This document shows positions 17,202 to 25,114 of a stretch of 51,955 nt of DNA, in pieces. The notes under the pieces are model-generated. The model saw only the letters and a program-made list of their open reading frames with translations, was not told the DNA's origin and did no database searches. A program made the position numbers and the translations under genes. The stretch is from Mycobacterium sp. (lineage in GTDB: Bacteria > Actinomycetota > Actinomycetes > Mycobacteriales > Mycobacteriaceae): positions 1 through 51,955 of the forward strand of contig JARLGR010000218.1 in the NCBI GenBank assembly GCA_031292665.1, given 5' to 3'. The stretch's first letter is position 1. Each line of letters starts with the position of its first letter.

Positions 17202-17986
17202 TGGACACGCTGGTCGATTATGCCGGTCCGGCAGAGACCGGAGGTCCGGTCGCGAGGCTGACCCTCAACTCACCTCACAACCGCAACGCGCTGTCCACCA
17301 CACTGGTCAGCCAGTTGCACCGGGGGCTGCGCGACGCCGCGGCGGACCCCGCTGTTCGGACGGTCGTGTTGGGACATACGGGCGGCACCTTCTGCGCCGG
17401 CGCCGACCTGAGTGAGGCGAGCGGCGGCGACCCGTTCGACATGGCCGTCGCACGGGCCCGCGAACTCACGGCACTCTTGCGCGCCATCGTCTCCTCGGCG
17501 CTGCCGGTGATCGCCGCCGTCGACGGTCACGTCCGGGCCGGGGGTTTCGGCCTGGTCGGTGCGTGCGACATCGCGGTCGCCGGGCCGCGCAGCAGCTTCG
17601 CGCTGACCGAAGCCCGCATCGGCGTCGCCCCGGCGATCATCTCGCTGACGCTGCTGCCGAAGATGTCGGCGCGCGCGGCGGCGCACTACTACCTGACCGG
17701 CGAGACGTTCGATGCGGTCCGGGCCGCGGAGATCGGGCTGGTGACGATGGCGGTCGACGATGTGGACGCCGCGGTGGCGAAGCTGGTCGCCGACGTGAGC
17801 CGCGGCTCGCCGCAGGGTCTTGCGGCATCGAAGGCGCTGACCACCGCCGCGGTCCTCGAGGGATTCGACCGCGACGCCGAGCGGCTCACCGAGGACTCCG
17901 CCCGGCTGTTCGTATCCGACGAAGCGCGCGAGGGCATGCTGGCGTTCCTGCAGAAACGGCCGCCCAGCTGGGCGCCCTCCGGCTGA
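17201..17986 (+). CDS. echA7: EchA7, enoyl-CoA hydratase/isomerase family
   Basis: 261 residues with the crotonase fold. Oxyanion-hole segments are [12 protein letters not shown] and GHVRAGGFGLVGACDIAVA, and LTEARIGVAPAII carries the second catalytic Glu. The position of the first catalytic Glu (Glu144 in rat hydratase) is occupied by Gly-Leu. The ATG overlaps the fadE12 stop (TGATG), showing coupling. By context it would hydrate the carboxylated enoyl-CoA made by AccA2/AccD2, the step performed by AtuE or LiuC in related pathways. It is the last gene of the operon; the next gene has its own start region. Confidence 0.88.
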   Translation: MDTLVDYAGPAETGGPVARLTLNSPHNRNALSTTLVSQLHRGLRDAAADPAVRTVVLGHTGGTFCAGADLSEASGGDPFDMAVARARELTALLRAIVSSALPVIAAVDGHVRAGGFGLVGACDIAVAGPRSSFALTEARIGVAPAIISLTLLPKMSARAAAHYYLTGETFDAVRAAEIGLVTMAVDDVDAAVAKLVADVSRGSPQGLAASKALTTAAVLEGFDRDAERLTEDSARLFVSDEAREGMLAFLQKRPPSWAPSG

Positions 17987-18048
17987 GGACGATTGCAGTT
18001 TAGCCAACCCTGTTGCAGCAAAACGTCAACGTCGTACGCTCGTGGGTG

Positions 18049-18681
18049 ATGAGCAATTCAGCGCAGCGCGATGCGAAGGACATGCGTGACGACTCGTCGC
18101 GTGCGGCCGACACGGATCGCATCCAGATTGCGCAGTTGCTGGCGTACGCGGCCGAGCAGGGACGCCTGCAACTCAAGGACTACGAGGACCGCCTGACCAA
18201 GGCTTACGCGGCGACGACGTATGCGGAGCTGGACCGGCTGCGCGCCGATCTGCCGGGCGCGCCGGTCAACCTGCGCCGGGGCGGCAAGCCCAACCCGGCG
18301 CCTTCCACGCTGCTGCTGGCGCTGATGAGCGGGTTCGAGCGGCGCGGCCGGTGGAACGTGCCCAAGAAGCTCACCGCGTTCACCCTGTGGGGCAACGGGG
18401 TGCTCGACCTGCGCTACGCCGACTTCACCTCGACCGAGGTCGAGATCCACGCGATCTCGATCATGGGTGCGCAGAGCATCCTGCTGCCGCCCGAGGTCAA
18501 CGTCGAGATTCACGGCCGCGGCGTGATGGGTGGCTTCGATCACGACGACCTGGGCACCGGCACACCGGGTGCACCGACGGTCAAGATTCGCGGCTTCTCG
18601 CTCTGGGGCGGCGTGGGCATCAAGCGCCGGCCCCGCCGGTCGCGCCCTGGCCCCGGACGGTCAAGTCAGCCGGGCACGTAG
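18049..18681 (+). CDS. DUF1707 domain protein (Rv0966c-like)
   Basis: 210 residues from the ATG at 18049 (MSNSAQRDAKDMRDDS); the frame extends 12 codons upstream, but homologues start here. The N-terminal DUF1707 domain (about 20-75) has RIQIAQLLAYAAEQGRL followed by DYEDRLTKAYAATTYAEL. A C-terminal cell-wall-sensor-like beta domain (about 110-200) has FTLWGNGVLDLRYADF and RGVMGG. No membrane segment is seen. Its end overlaps the convergent aldo-keto reductase gene by 16 bases. Function is unknown. In H37Rv, as remembered, the copper-responsive csoR-ctpV genes lie between echA7 and this gene; they are absent here. Confidence 0.82.
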   Translation: MSNSAQRDAKDMRDDSSRAADTDRIQIAQLLAYAAEQGRLQLKDYEDRLTKAYAATTYAELDRLRADLPGAPVNLRRGGKPNPAPSTLLLALMSGFERRGRWNVPKKLTAFTLWGNGVLDLRYADFTSTEVEIHAISIMGAQSILLPPEVNVEIHGRGVMGGFDHDDLGTGTPGAPTVKIRGFSLWGGVGIKRRPRRSRPGPGRSSQPGT

Positions 18682-19514
18682 TCGAAGGTGTCCGGGTCGG
18701 GGCCCGTCCTACCCGATTCACCTTTGTCCAGGGCCGAGATGGCATCCATGTCGGCGCTGTCCAGGTCGAAGTCGAACAGCTCGAAGTTGGACTCGATCCG
18801 TTCCGGCGTCACCGACTTGGGGAAGACGATGTCGCCGCGCTGGACGTGCCAGCGCAACACCACCTGCGCCGGTGACTTGCCGAGGGCGTCGGCGATGCGG
18901 GTGATCACCGGATCGCCGAGCACCTTGCCCTGGGCGATCGGTGACCACGCCTCCGTGGCGATGCCGTGCTCGCGACCGTACGCGCGGACCGGATCGTTGG
19001 CGAAATACGGATGGACCTCGATCTGGTTGACCACGGGGACGGTGCCGGTTTCGGCGGCGAGCCGGTCCAGATGTGCGGGCTGGAAATTGGAGACACCGAT
19101 GCTACGGGCGCGCCCGTCTGCGGCGAACTCTTCCAGCACCTTCCACGTGGAGACGAAGTCTCCGTCGTAGAGCGTGGGCAGCGGCCAGTGGATGAGGAAC
19201 AGGTCGACGTAGTCGGAGTCGAGCGCTTCGAGCGTCGTGTCGATGGCGCGGCGCGCGTCGTCGGGCTTGTGGAAGCCGTTGTTGAGCTTGCTGGTGACGA
19301 AGACCTCGGCCCGGTCCAGACCGGCGTCGCGGATGCCTTGGCCGACTCCCTGTTCGTTTCCGTACATCTCGGCGGTGTCGATGTGCCGGTATCCGATGTC
19401 CAGCGCGTGCTTGACGGCCGCCGCCGTGTCGCCGGGCGGGATCTGGAAAACGCCAAAACCCAGCTGAGGAATGCGCACACCGTTGTTAAGTTCGATCGTC
19501 GGGACGTTGGTCAT
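18666..19514 (-). CDS. Aldo/keto reductase
   Basis: 282 residues from the ATG at 19514 (MTNVPTIELNNGVRIPQLGFG), preceded by GAAGGGAGGA; a 14-residue upstream extension is not conserved. The (beta/alpha)8 NADPH-dependent AKR has the catalytic tetrad Asp and Tyr in HIDTAEMYGNE, Lys in VTSKLNNG and His in DLFLIHWPLP. The NADPH-binding end IVFPKSVTPERIESNFELF is intact. Family members reduce aldehydes and dicarbonyls; this one resembles diketogluconate-reductase-type AKRs. The neighbouring VOC and DUF899 genes are on the same strand but 199 bases upstream, so co-transcription is unclear. Confidence 0.92.
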   Translation of the reverse strand: MTNVPTIELNNGVRIPQLGFGVFQIPPGDTAAAVKHALDIGYRHIDTAEMYGNEQGVGQGIRDAGLDRAEVFVTSKLNNGFHKPDDARRAIDTTLEALDSDYVDLFLIHWPLPTLYDGDFVSTWKVLEEFAADGRARSIGVSNFQPAHLDRLAAETGTVPVVNQIEVHPYFANDPVRAYGREHGIATEAWSPIAQGKVLGDPVITRIADALGKSPAQVVLRWHVQRGDIVFPKSVTPERIESNFELFDFDLDSADMDAISALDKGESGRTGPDPDTFDYVPG

Positions 19515-19713
19515 AGAGTCCTCCCTTCGAGGTTCTGGGTACCCGGTCGGGAACACTCATATCACCATCCACACCGCTATAACAGCCACATTCGGCGGTG
19601 CGGACGGTGAGCGGGCTTCCCGCGCCCCGTTGGTGCCGCAACGACACGATCGGCGCTATCAAGCTCCGCCGCCCCGTCAACCGATCGGGGCGAGGCCACT
19701 CCCGTTGCGGTGG

Positions 19714-20100
19714 TTAGGATTCCACAACCATCAGTGTGTGCCCGGTGGGGTCGCGGAACCAGAACATCGGTGGAACCGGCTCGCCCATTCGCGACACCTG
19801 CGGATCGACGTCGACGCCGAGTTCCTTCATCGCCTTGTGGGTGGCGTCGATGTCGCTGGTGGTGAGCGTGACACCGGTGACGGTCGGCTCTACCGGTCCT
19901 CCCTGCGGCGGTGGAGCAAGCGCGATGCCGGTTCTGCCGTCGGGTGGGTACACCTCGATCCACCGGAGCCCTCCACCGAACGGTTGGTCGGTTCGCTTCT
20001 CGAACCCGAGCGACTCGTAGAACGCGACCGCCTTGTCCTGGTCGGGTGTGGCCAGGCACACCAGGCTGATGGTCGTCAGGCCGATCTTCGTGGTGGTCAT
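19714..20100 (-). CDS. VOC-family (glyoxalase/bleomycin-resistance fold) protein
   Basis: 128 residues, with paired beta-alpha-beta-beta-beta units: ISLVCLATPDQDKAVAFYESLGFEKR, then VTGVTLTTSDIDATHKAMKELGV and FWFRDPTGHTLMVVES. Metal-ligand positions are not canonical glyoxalase I. Substrate is unknown. The ATG overlaps the stop of the DUF899 gene (ATGA), so the two are translated together. DUF899 and VOC genes under TetR-type control are often detoxification or antibiotic-binding cassettes, but that is inference. Confidence 0.88.
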   Translation of the reverse strand: MTTTKIGLTTISLVCLATPDQDKAVAFYESLGFEKRTDQPFGGGLRWIEVYPPDGRTGIALAPPPQGGPVEPTVTGVTLTTSDIDATHKAMKELGVDVDPQVSRMGEPVPPMFWFRDPTGHTLMVVES

Positions 20101-20834
20101 CGTGTACCTCCTGGGATGGGGTTGGGGAACCGCGAGTCGGCGGGACGGGCATTTCCGTGTCCGTACGCCCGGGCGATGTCCTGTGAGCTGGCCCAGCGGC
20201 TGTAGGTGGGGTACTGCGGCCAGCCGTCGGGCGAGCGCTGCCAGTCTTCCTGGCGCCCGTAGGGCAGGATGTCGATCAATCCGAAGACGTGACTTAGCTG
20301 TTCGGTTCCGCGCCCGTCGGTGTGCCAGGTGCGATACACCTGATCTTCGTGGCGCAGAAACACGTTGACCGCGAACCCGCCGCCGGGAGGGGCGCCCACA
20401 TCGGCGCCGAACGAGCTGTTGGCGGTGGAGTACCAGGCCATCTGGTTACCGACGCGCCGCTTGTATGCGATCGCTTGGTCGATGCGCCCCTGGGTGACGA
20501 TGACAAAGCGCGCATCGAAGTTGTCCAAAAACTCCAGTCGGGTGAATTGTGCGGTGAACCCCGTACAGCCGGGACACTGCCATTCCCCGCCGGGAGACCA
20601 CATGTGGTGGTAGACGATGAGTTGCGGTCTACCTTCGAACACGTCGACCAGACGCACCGGTCCTTTCTCGCCTTCGAGCACGTAGTCGGGCATCTGAACC
20701 ATCGGTAGCCGTCGACGCTGGGCGGCGATCGCGTCGAGCTTGCGGGTGACCGCCTTCTCCCTGACCCGCAGGGCATCTAATTCGCGCTGCCAGGTCTGCT
20801 GATCCACGACAATCGGCACCTTTGGGATGATCAC
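20097..20834 (-). CDS. DUF899 family thioredoxin-like protein
   Basis: 245 residues with a thioredoxin-like fold. Marks are VRLVDVFEGRPQLIVYHHMW, the single CPGC motif (EWQCPGCTGF, about residues 85-94), and C-terminal HVFGLIDILPYGRQEDWQ typical of DUF899. Predicted redox role, not demonstrated. GTG at 20834 opens the frame; no strong ribosome-binding site is visible. The divergent TetR gene and the palindrome at 20867-20888 lie immediately upstream, so this gene is the probable regulated target. Confidence 0.86.
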   Translation of the reverse strand: MIIPKVPIVVDQQTWQRELDALRVREKAVTRKLDAIAAQRRRLPMVQMPDYVLEGEKGPVRLVDVFEGRPQLIVYHHMWSPGGEWQCPGCTGFTAQFTRLEFLDNFDARFVIVTQGRIDQAIAYKRRVGNQMAWYSTANSSFGADVGAPPGGGFAVNVFLRHEDQVYRTWHTDGRGTEQLSHVFGLIDILPYGRQEDWQRSPDGWPQYPTYSRWASSQDIARAYGHGNARPADSRFPNPIPGGTR

Positions 20835-20866
20835 GGGTGAAGCCCCCGCCTTCCTATGTTCACGCC

Positions 20867-20888
20867 GTCCACATTAACCAATGTGGAC
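20867..20888. promoter_or_regulatory. TetR operator between DUF899 and tetR genes
   Basis: GTCCACATT (20867-20875), 4-base spacer AACC, AATGTGGAC (20880-20888): a perfect inverted repeat with 9-base arms. It is the only strong palindrome in the 88-base divergent region and lies 35 bases before the TetR start and 33 before the DUF899 start, so one protein could repress both directions. Confidence 0.78.
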
Positions 20889-20922
20889 ACTGTACACTTC
20901 CATCCGAGGAGGTTGTCAAGCG

Positions 20923-21576
20923 TTGGCCGACACGAAGTCCGGTTATCACCACGGGGACCTGCGCGCGGCTTTGATCGACGCCGGCCTCGAACTCACGCGT
21001 GCGGGCGGGCCAGACGCCTTGTCGATCCGGGCAGCGACTCGGCGGGTTGGGGTGTCTCCCAACGCCGCCTACCGTCACTTCTCCGACCGCGAGGCGCTGC
21101 TTACGGCAGTCGCGTCGGCGATTCAAGACCGGGTTGCGGCGCGGATGCGCAGCCCAAGGAGCGGCCGCCGCTCGCCTGCGGCGCAGGCGCGGCATCGGTT
21201 GCGTGCGGTTGGGCTTGGCTACATCGAGTTCGCGCTGGACGAGCCTGGATGGTTCACGGTGGCGTTCTTCGGCGCCAACCTCAACGCGGTCTCCGACAAA
21301 ACCGGCGCGCGCCTTGCACCCCCGTACCGGGCGTTGGTCGAGGCTCTCGACGCCATGGTGGACGCGGGAGTCCTGGCGCCCCAGCGACGCGACGGTGCCG
21401 AGTGGTCGTGCTGGTCGGCGGTGCACGGATTCGCCGAGCTGGTCCTACACGGACCCCTCCGGGAGGCGAGCCGCCGTGACCTGGAGTCGCTGGGGCAACG
21501 TACGGTCGACGACATCATCGCCGGAGTCTCAGCCAACGTTACTGCGCCAGAATCCCTTAACGCTCCGATGGCATAG
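20923..21576 (+). CDS. TetR-family regulator with WHG domain
   Basis: 217 residues from a TTG at 20923, chosen because AGGAGG lies 10 bases before it and ADTKSGYHHGDLRAALIDAG is the normal family N-terminus. An ATG at 20881 is in frame but lies inside the operator. The HTH is ALSIRAATRRVGVSPNAAYRHFSDREALL (about residues 32-60). The C-terminal ligand domain has the WHG signature WSAVHGFAEL and a GYIEFALDEPGWFTVAFF helix. It is divergent from DUF899-VOC and probably represses that pair and itself. Confidence 0.88.
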   Translation: MADTKSGYHHGDLRAALIDAGLELTRAGGPDALSIRAATRRVGVSPNAAYRHFSDREALLTAVASAIQDRVAARMRSPRSGRRSPAAQARHRLRAVGLGYIEFALDEPGWFTVAFFGANLNAVSDKTGARLAPPYRALVEALDAMVDAGVLAPQRRDGAEWSCWSAVHGFAELVLHGPLREASRRDLESLGQRTVDDIIAGVSANVTAPESLNAPMA

Positions 21577-21609
21577 CCTCACAGCAGCGACGAGTTGTGG
21601 AAGTTCGCG

Positions 21610-23592
21610 CTACCGACGGCGCCGCGACCTCAGATAGTCGCCCACCACGGCCGCTCCCAGGCCGTCGTCGTCGGGCACCACGACGCGTCCCTCGACGCGC
21701 CGGGCGACCTGGTCGATGAACCGCGCCAGGCCGGGATCGCTGCCGAGCCGGAAGATCGTGATCTGCGCCCCGAGGCGGGCCATGTCGTCGAATCCGCGCA
21801 CCGTGTGGGCGATGGTCCGCGGATGCGGCGGGTAGTCGAAGAAGACGGTGGTGCCGTCGCCGTCGAAGTCCTCCAGGTGGGCGGTCGGCTCACCGTCGGT
21901 CACCACCAGCACGACGGGCTGCGCGTTGGGGTGCCGCCGCAGGTGACGACCCGCCAGTGCCAGCGCGTGATGCAGGTTGGTGCCCTGCTCGTAGACGCCC
22001 TCGAGGCCAGTGAGCTCGGCGGCCGTCACCGTCCGGGCGTAGCGGCCGAACGCGATGATTTGCAGGGCATCCGAGCGGAACCGTGTGCACACCAGGTGGT
22101 TGAGCGCCAGCGCCGTCTGCTTCATCGGCAGCCAGCGATTCTCCATCACCATCGAAAACGACGTGTCGACCAGCAGTGCCACCGCCGCCTGCGTGCGAGT
22201 CTCGGTCTCGGAGACCTCGACGTCGTCGACGGTGATCCTCAGCGGGGTAGCGCGGCCGTCCGGCGTCGGGGCTCCGGCCTGCCGCAGCACCGCGTTGGTC
22301 AGGGTCCGGGAGATGTGCCACGGCTCGGTGTCGCCGAACTGCCAGGGCCGCGTCGCGCCGGTGAGCTCGCCGGCCGCTCCGGCGCGCCGATGGTCCCGCT
22401 CACCGCGCCTCCCGGAAAGCTGTTGCACCACGTCGCGTAACGCTGTCTCGCCGAGCCTGCGCATGGCCTTCGGGGACAGGCGCCACTGCCCGTCGGAACC
22501 ACGGTCCAGGAAACCCTGATTGACCAGCGCGCGCTCCAGTTCGGCGAGAGTGCGGGCGTCGATCGCGGCCTGGTCACCCAGCTGGCGTGCCAGGGCGTCG
22601 AGGTCGACGTCGTCCATGGTGGCGCCCGGATAGCTCTGGGAGAGCTGCTCGGCCAGCTGCTCCAGCTCGGCGATGTCGGACAGCGCCTGGGTGCCCTCGC
22701 CCATGCCGAACGGGTTGTCGCCGGAGAACTCTTCCGACCCGGTCCAGTCTTCGCCCGGCCGCGCCGCCTGCAGATGCCCGTCGAGCCGGCTCAGCGCCTG
22801 CATCAGCGACGGGGAGCCGAATGCCTGCTGCGCCAACGCATCCAGTTCGGCCCGCTGCTCGGGGCTCAGGCTGTTGCGGAAGCGTTGCGCGGCGGCGGCG
22901 CGCTTCGCCAACGAGTCCAACAACTCGTCGACATTGCGCGGGTTCTCCGGAAAGAACTCGCCGTGCTTGTCCATGAAGTCTTGAAAATCCTGTTGGCTGT
23001 CCTCTCCGCGGGCGTGCTTGTCCAGCAGCTCGTTGAGGTCGTCCAGCATGTCCTTGACGCGCTGGCGATCCTCGTCCGTGGCGCCCTGTAGCGCTTGCTT
23101 CATGCCCGCGAAGCGCTGGTCCAGCATCTCGCGGCCGAGCAAATCCTTGATCTGATCGTATTTTTCGCGGGCCTCCGCGCTGCGCCAGTTGTAGTCGGCG
23201 AGCTCCTGCACGGCCTTGGCCGGCGACGAGGGAAGCGCGTCGAGCTGCAGCTCGCCGAAGCGGGCGTCGTCGTCCAACGCGCGGGCCAGCTCCTTGCGTT
23301 CGGCGAGCACGGCCTCGTCGAGCAGCTTCTTGATATCCTGCAGCGTTCCGTTTAAATTATTGCGGCGCAACAGCTCCCGTCGGCGCCGGTTCGCCTCTGC
23401 CGCCAGCCGGTCGGCCCCGGTCATGTTGTCGGTGCCGCGGCGCAGCAGCTCGGAGAGCGCGCGGCGGGGCGACGTGCCGGTCATGACGTCCTGACCGATC
23501 TGTTCGAGCGCCTCGCGCAGATCCACCGGCGGAGCCAGCGGGTCGGGCCCGCCGGTGTACGCCGAGTATCGCGTCGAGTGGCGTTTACCCAT
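21610..23592 (-). CDS. VWA-domain protein partnered with MoxR-type ATPase (Rv0959-like)
   Basis: 660 residues from the ATG at 23592, which overlaps the end of the ATPase gene by 8 bases (ATGGGTAA). A long, charged, helical N-terminal part (about 40-400) precedes a von Willebrand factor A domain (about 495-655). The MIDAS motif is LLVDTSFSMVMEN (DxSxS), followed by GTNLHHALALAG (Thr) and LVVTDGEPTAHLEDF (Asp). MoxR ATPase/VWA pairs act as metal-dependent chaperones, sometimes for metal insertion. There is no membrane segment. The target protein is unknown. Confidence 0.88.
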   Translation of the reverse strand: MGKRHSTRYSAYTGGPDPLAPPVDLREALEQIGQDVMTGTSPRRALSELLRRGTDNMTGADRLAAEANRRRRELLRRNNLNGTLQDIKKLLDEAVLAERKELARALDDDARFGELQLDALPSSPAKAVQELADYNWRSAEAREKYDQIKDLLGREMLDQRFAGMKQALQGATDEDRQRVKDMLDDLNELLDKHARGEDSQQDFQDFMDKHGEFFPENPRNVDELLDSLAKRAAAAQRFRNSLSPEQRAELDALAQQAFGSPSLMQALSRLDGHLQAARPGEDWTGSEEFSGDNPFGMGEGTQALSDIAELEQLAEQLSQSYPGATMDDVDLDALARQLGDQAAIDARTLAELERALVNQGFLDRGSDGQWRLSPKAMRRLGETALRDVVQQLSGRRGERDHRRAGAAGELTGATRPWQFGDTEPWHISRTLTNAVLRQAGAPTPDGRATPLRITVDDVEVSETETRTQAAVALLVDTSFSMVMENRWLPMKQTALALNHLVCTRFRSDALQIIAFGRYARTVTAAELTGLEGVYEQGTNLHHALALAGRHLRRHPNAQPVVLVVTDGEPTAHLEDFDGDGTTVFFDYPPHPRTIAHTVRGFDDMARLGAQITIFRLGSDPGLARFIDQVARRVEGRVVVPDDDGLGAAVVGDYLRSRRRR

Positions 23593-24970
23593 AGACGGTT
23601 TGACCTTCCCCGGACACCTTGTCGATCCGCTTGGCCAGATACAACGCCTCCAGCGCCAGTTCCAGCGCCGCGGCGCGCTCGCCCTCCGACTGAGCATTCA
23701 GCTTTTCCGCGATCCTGTCCACCACCGGCAGGCGCGGGACCGCGGCCAGCACGTCCTTGGCCGACACCCGCTCGCCCGTGGTGACTGCCGAGCCGCCCTC
23801 GACCGCGGCCGCCAAGGAACCGACGTCGATGCCACCCAGCACGCGGGATGCGGTGTCAGCGGTCGCGCGGCGCAACAGGTGCTCCAGCACGGCCTGTTCG
23901 CGGCCTTCCTCGCCGGACTCGAATTCCAGCTTGCCGCGCAAGACTTCGATCACCGTGCCGAGGTCGACCACACGGGCCACCGGGTCGGTCTCCCCCAGCA
24001 CCGCGCCCCGGTGCCGGGCGGCGGCGGCCACCGTCTCGGCCGCCGCGATCGCGAACCTTGCCGACACGCCGGAGCGCTGGTCGACGGAATTGGACTCGCG
24101 CAGGTACCGGGCGAACCGCGCGATCACCTGCATGAGGTAGTCGGGCACCTGCGCGCTCAAATGCGCTTCCTGCACGATCACGCCCACTTCCGCATCCAGC
24201 TCCAACGGGTAGTGCGTCCGGATCTCGGCGCCGAACCGGTCCTTGAGCGGGGTAATGATGCGACCCCGGTTGGTGTAGTCCTCCGGGTTGGCGCTGGCGA
24301 CCACCAACACGTCCAGCGGCAGGCGCAGCGTGTACCCGCGGACCTGAATGTCGCGCTCTTCCATCACGTTGAGCATCGACACCTGGATGCGCTCGGCCAG
24401 GTCGGGCAATTCGTTGACCGCGACGACGCCGCGGTGCGCCCGTGGGATCAGTCCGTAGGCGATCGTTTCCGGGTCGCCCAGGCTGCGTCCCTCGGCGACC
24501 TTGATCGGATCGATGTCGCCGACCAGGTCGGCGACGCTGGTGTCCGGAGTGGCCAGCTTCTCGGTGTAGCGCTCGCTGCGGTGCTTCCACTCCACCGGCA
24601 GGTCGTCGCCCAGCGTGGCGGCCCGCCGGATCGACTCCGGGGTGATCGGCGAGTAGGGATGCTCGCCCAGTTCCGCCCCGCCGATCACCGGGGTCCACTC
24701 GTCGAGCAGCCCGACCAGCGCGCGCAGGAGCCGGGTCTTGCCCTGCCCGCGCTCGCCGAGCAGGACGAAGTCATGACCGGCGATAAGCGCACGCTCCACC
24801 TGCGGCAAGACGGTGTCTTCAAAGCCCAGGATCCCCGGCCAGACCTCGTCGCCGTCGGCCAGCGCGGCCAGCAGATTCTCCCGGATCTCCTGCTTGACGC
24901 CCCGTTCACGGTGACCGGCGGCGCGCAGTTCGCCGACGGTGCGGGGCAGATCGCTCGGTGTTGTCACCAC
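23585..24970 (-). CDS. MoxR/magnesium-chelatase-like AAA+ ATPase (Rv0958-like)
   Basis: 461 residues. Walker A-type GERGQGKTRLL (about 72-82), sensor and Walker B-like GVVAVNELPDLAERIQVSML, and arginine-rich TNRGRIITPLKDRFGAEI. The DIDPIKVAEGRSLGDPETIAYGL insert is typical of the BchI/ChlI-like subgroup. No cobalamin or chlorophyll genes adjoin, so this is a generic MoxR-VWA chaperone rather than a chelatase for tetrapyrroles. Start is GTG 24970; a GTG one codon later is equally possible. Transcribed with the VWA gene and separated from the upstream lipoprotein gene by a strong hairpin. Confidence 0.89.
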   Translation of the reverse strand: MVTTPSDLPRTVGELRAAGHRERGVKQEIRENLLAALADGDEVWPGILGFEDTVLPQVERALIAGHDFVLLGERGQGKTRLLRALVGLLDEWTPVIGGAELGEHPYSPITPESIRRAATLGDDLPVEWKHRSERYTEKLATPDTSVADLVGDIDPIKVAEGRSLGDPETIAYGLIPRAHRGVVAVNELPDLAERIQVSMLNVMEERDIQVRGYTLRLPLDVLVVASANPEDYTNRGRIITPLKDRFGAEIRTHYPLELDAEVGVIVQEAHLSAQVPDYLMQVIARFARYLRESNSVDQRSGVSARFAIAAAETVAAAARHRGAVLGETDPVARVVDLGTVIEVLRGKLEFESGEEGREQAVLEHLLRRATADTASRVLGGIDVGSLAAAVEGGSAVTTGERVSAKDVLAAVPRLPVVDRIAEKLNAQSEGERAAALELALEALYLAKRIDKVSGEGQTVYG

Positions 24971-25034
24971 TCCACGCTACGACGCGACCGCCGATACGGC
25001 ACTGTGTCCTTCGGTTTTGACGGGTCCTCCGACG

Positions 25035-25071
25035 CGAGGGTCGGGCAATCGCAATGATTGCCCGACCCTCG
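25035..25071 (-). terminator. Perfect 16-bp hairpin after the LGFP lipoprotein gene
   Basis: CGAGGGTCGGGCAATC (25035-25050), loop GCAAT, GATTGCCCGACCCTCG (25056-25071): 16 paired bases with no mismatch. There is no T-tract after it, which is common for mycobacterial terminators. It lies 43 bases past the lipoprotein stop and 64 before the MoxR start, on the same strand, and so separates the two transcription units. Confidence 0.8.
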
Positions 25072-25114
25072 GTTGGTGTCCTTTGTCCACCGGAACGGTG
25101 GACGCAGAGACCGG

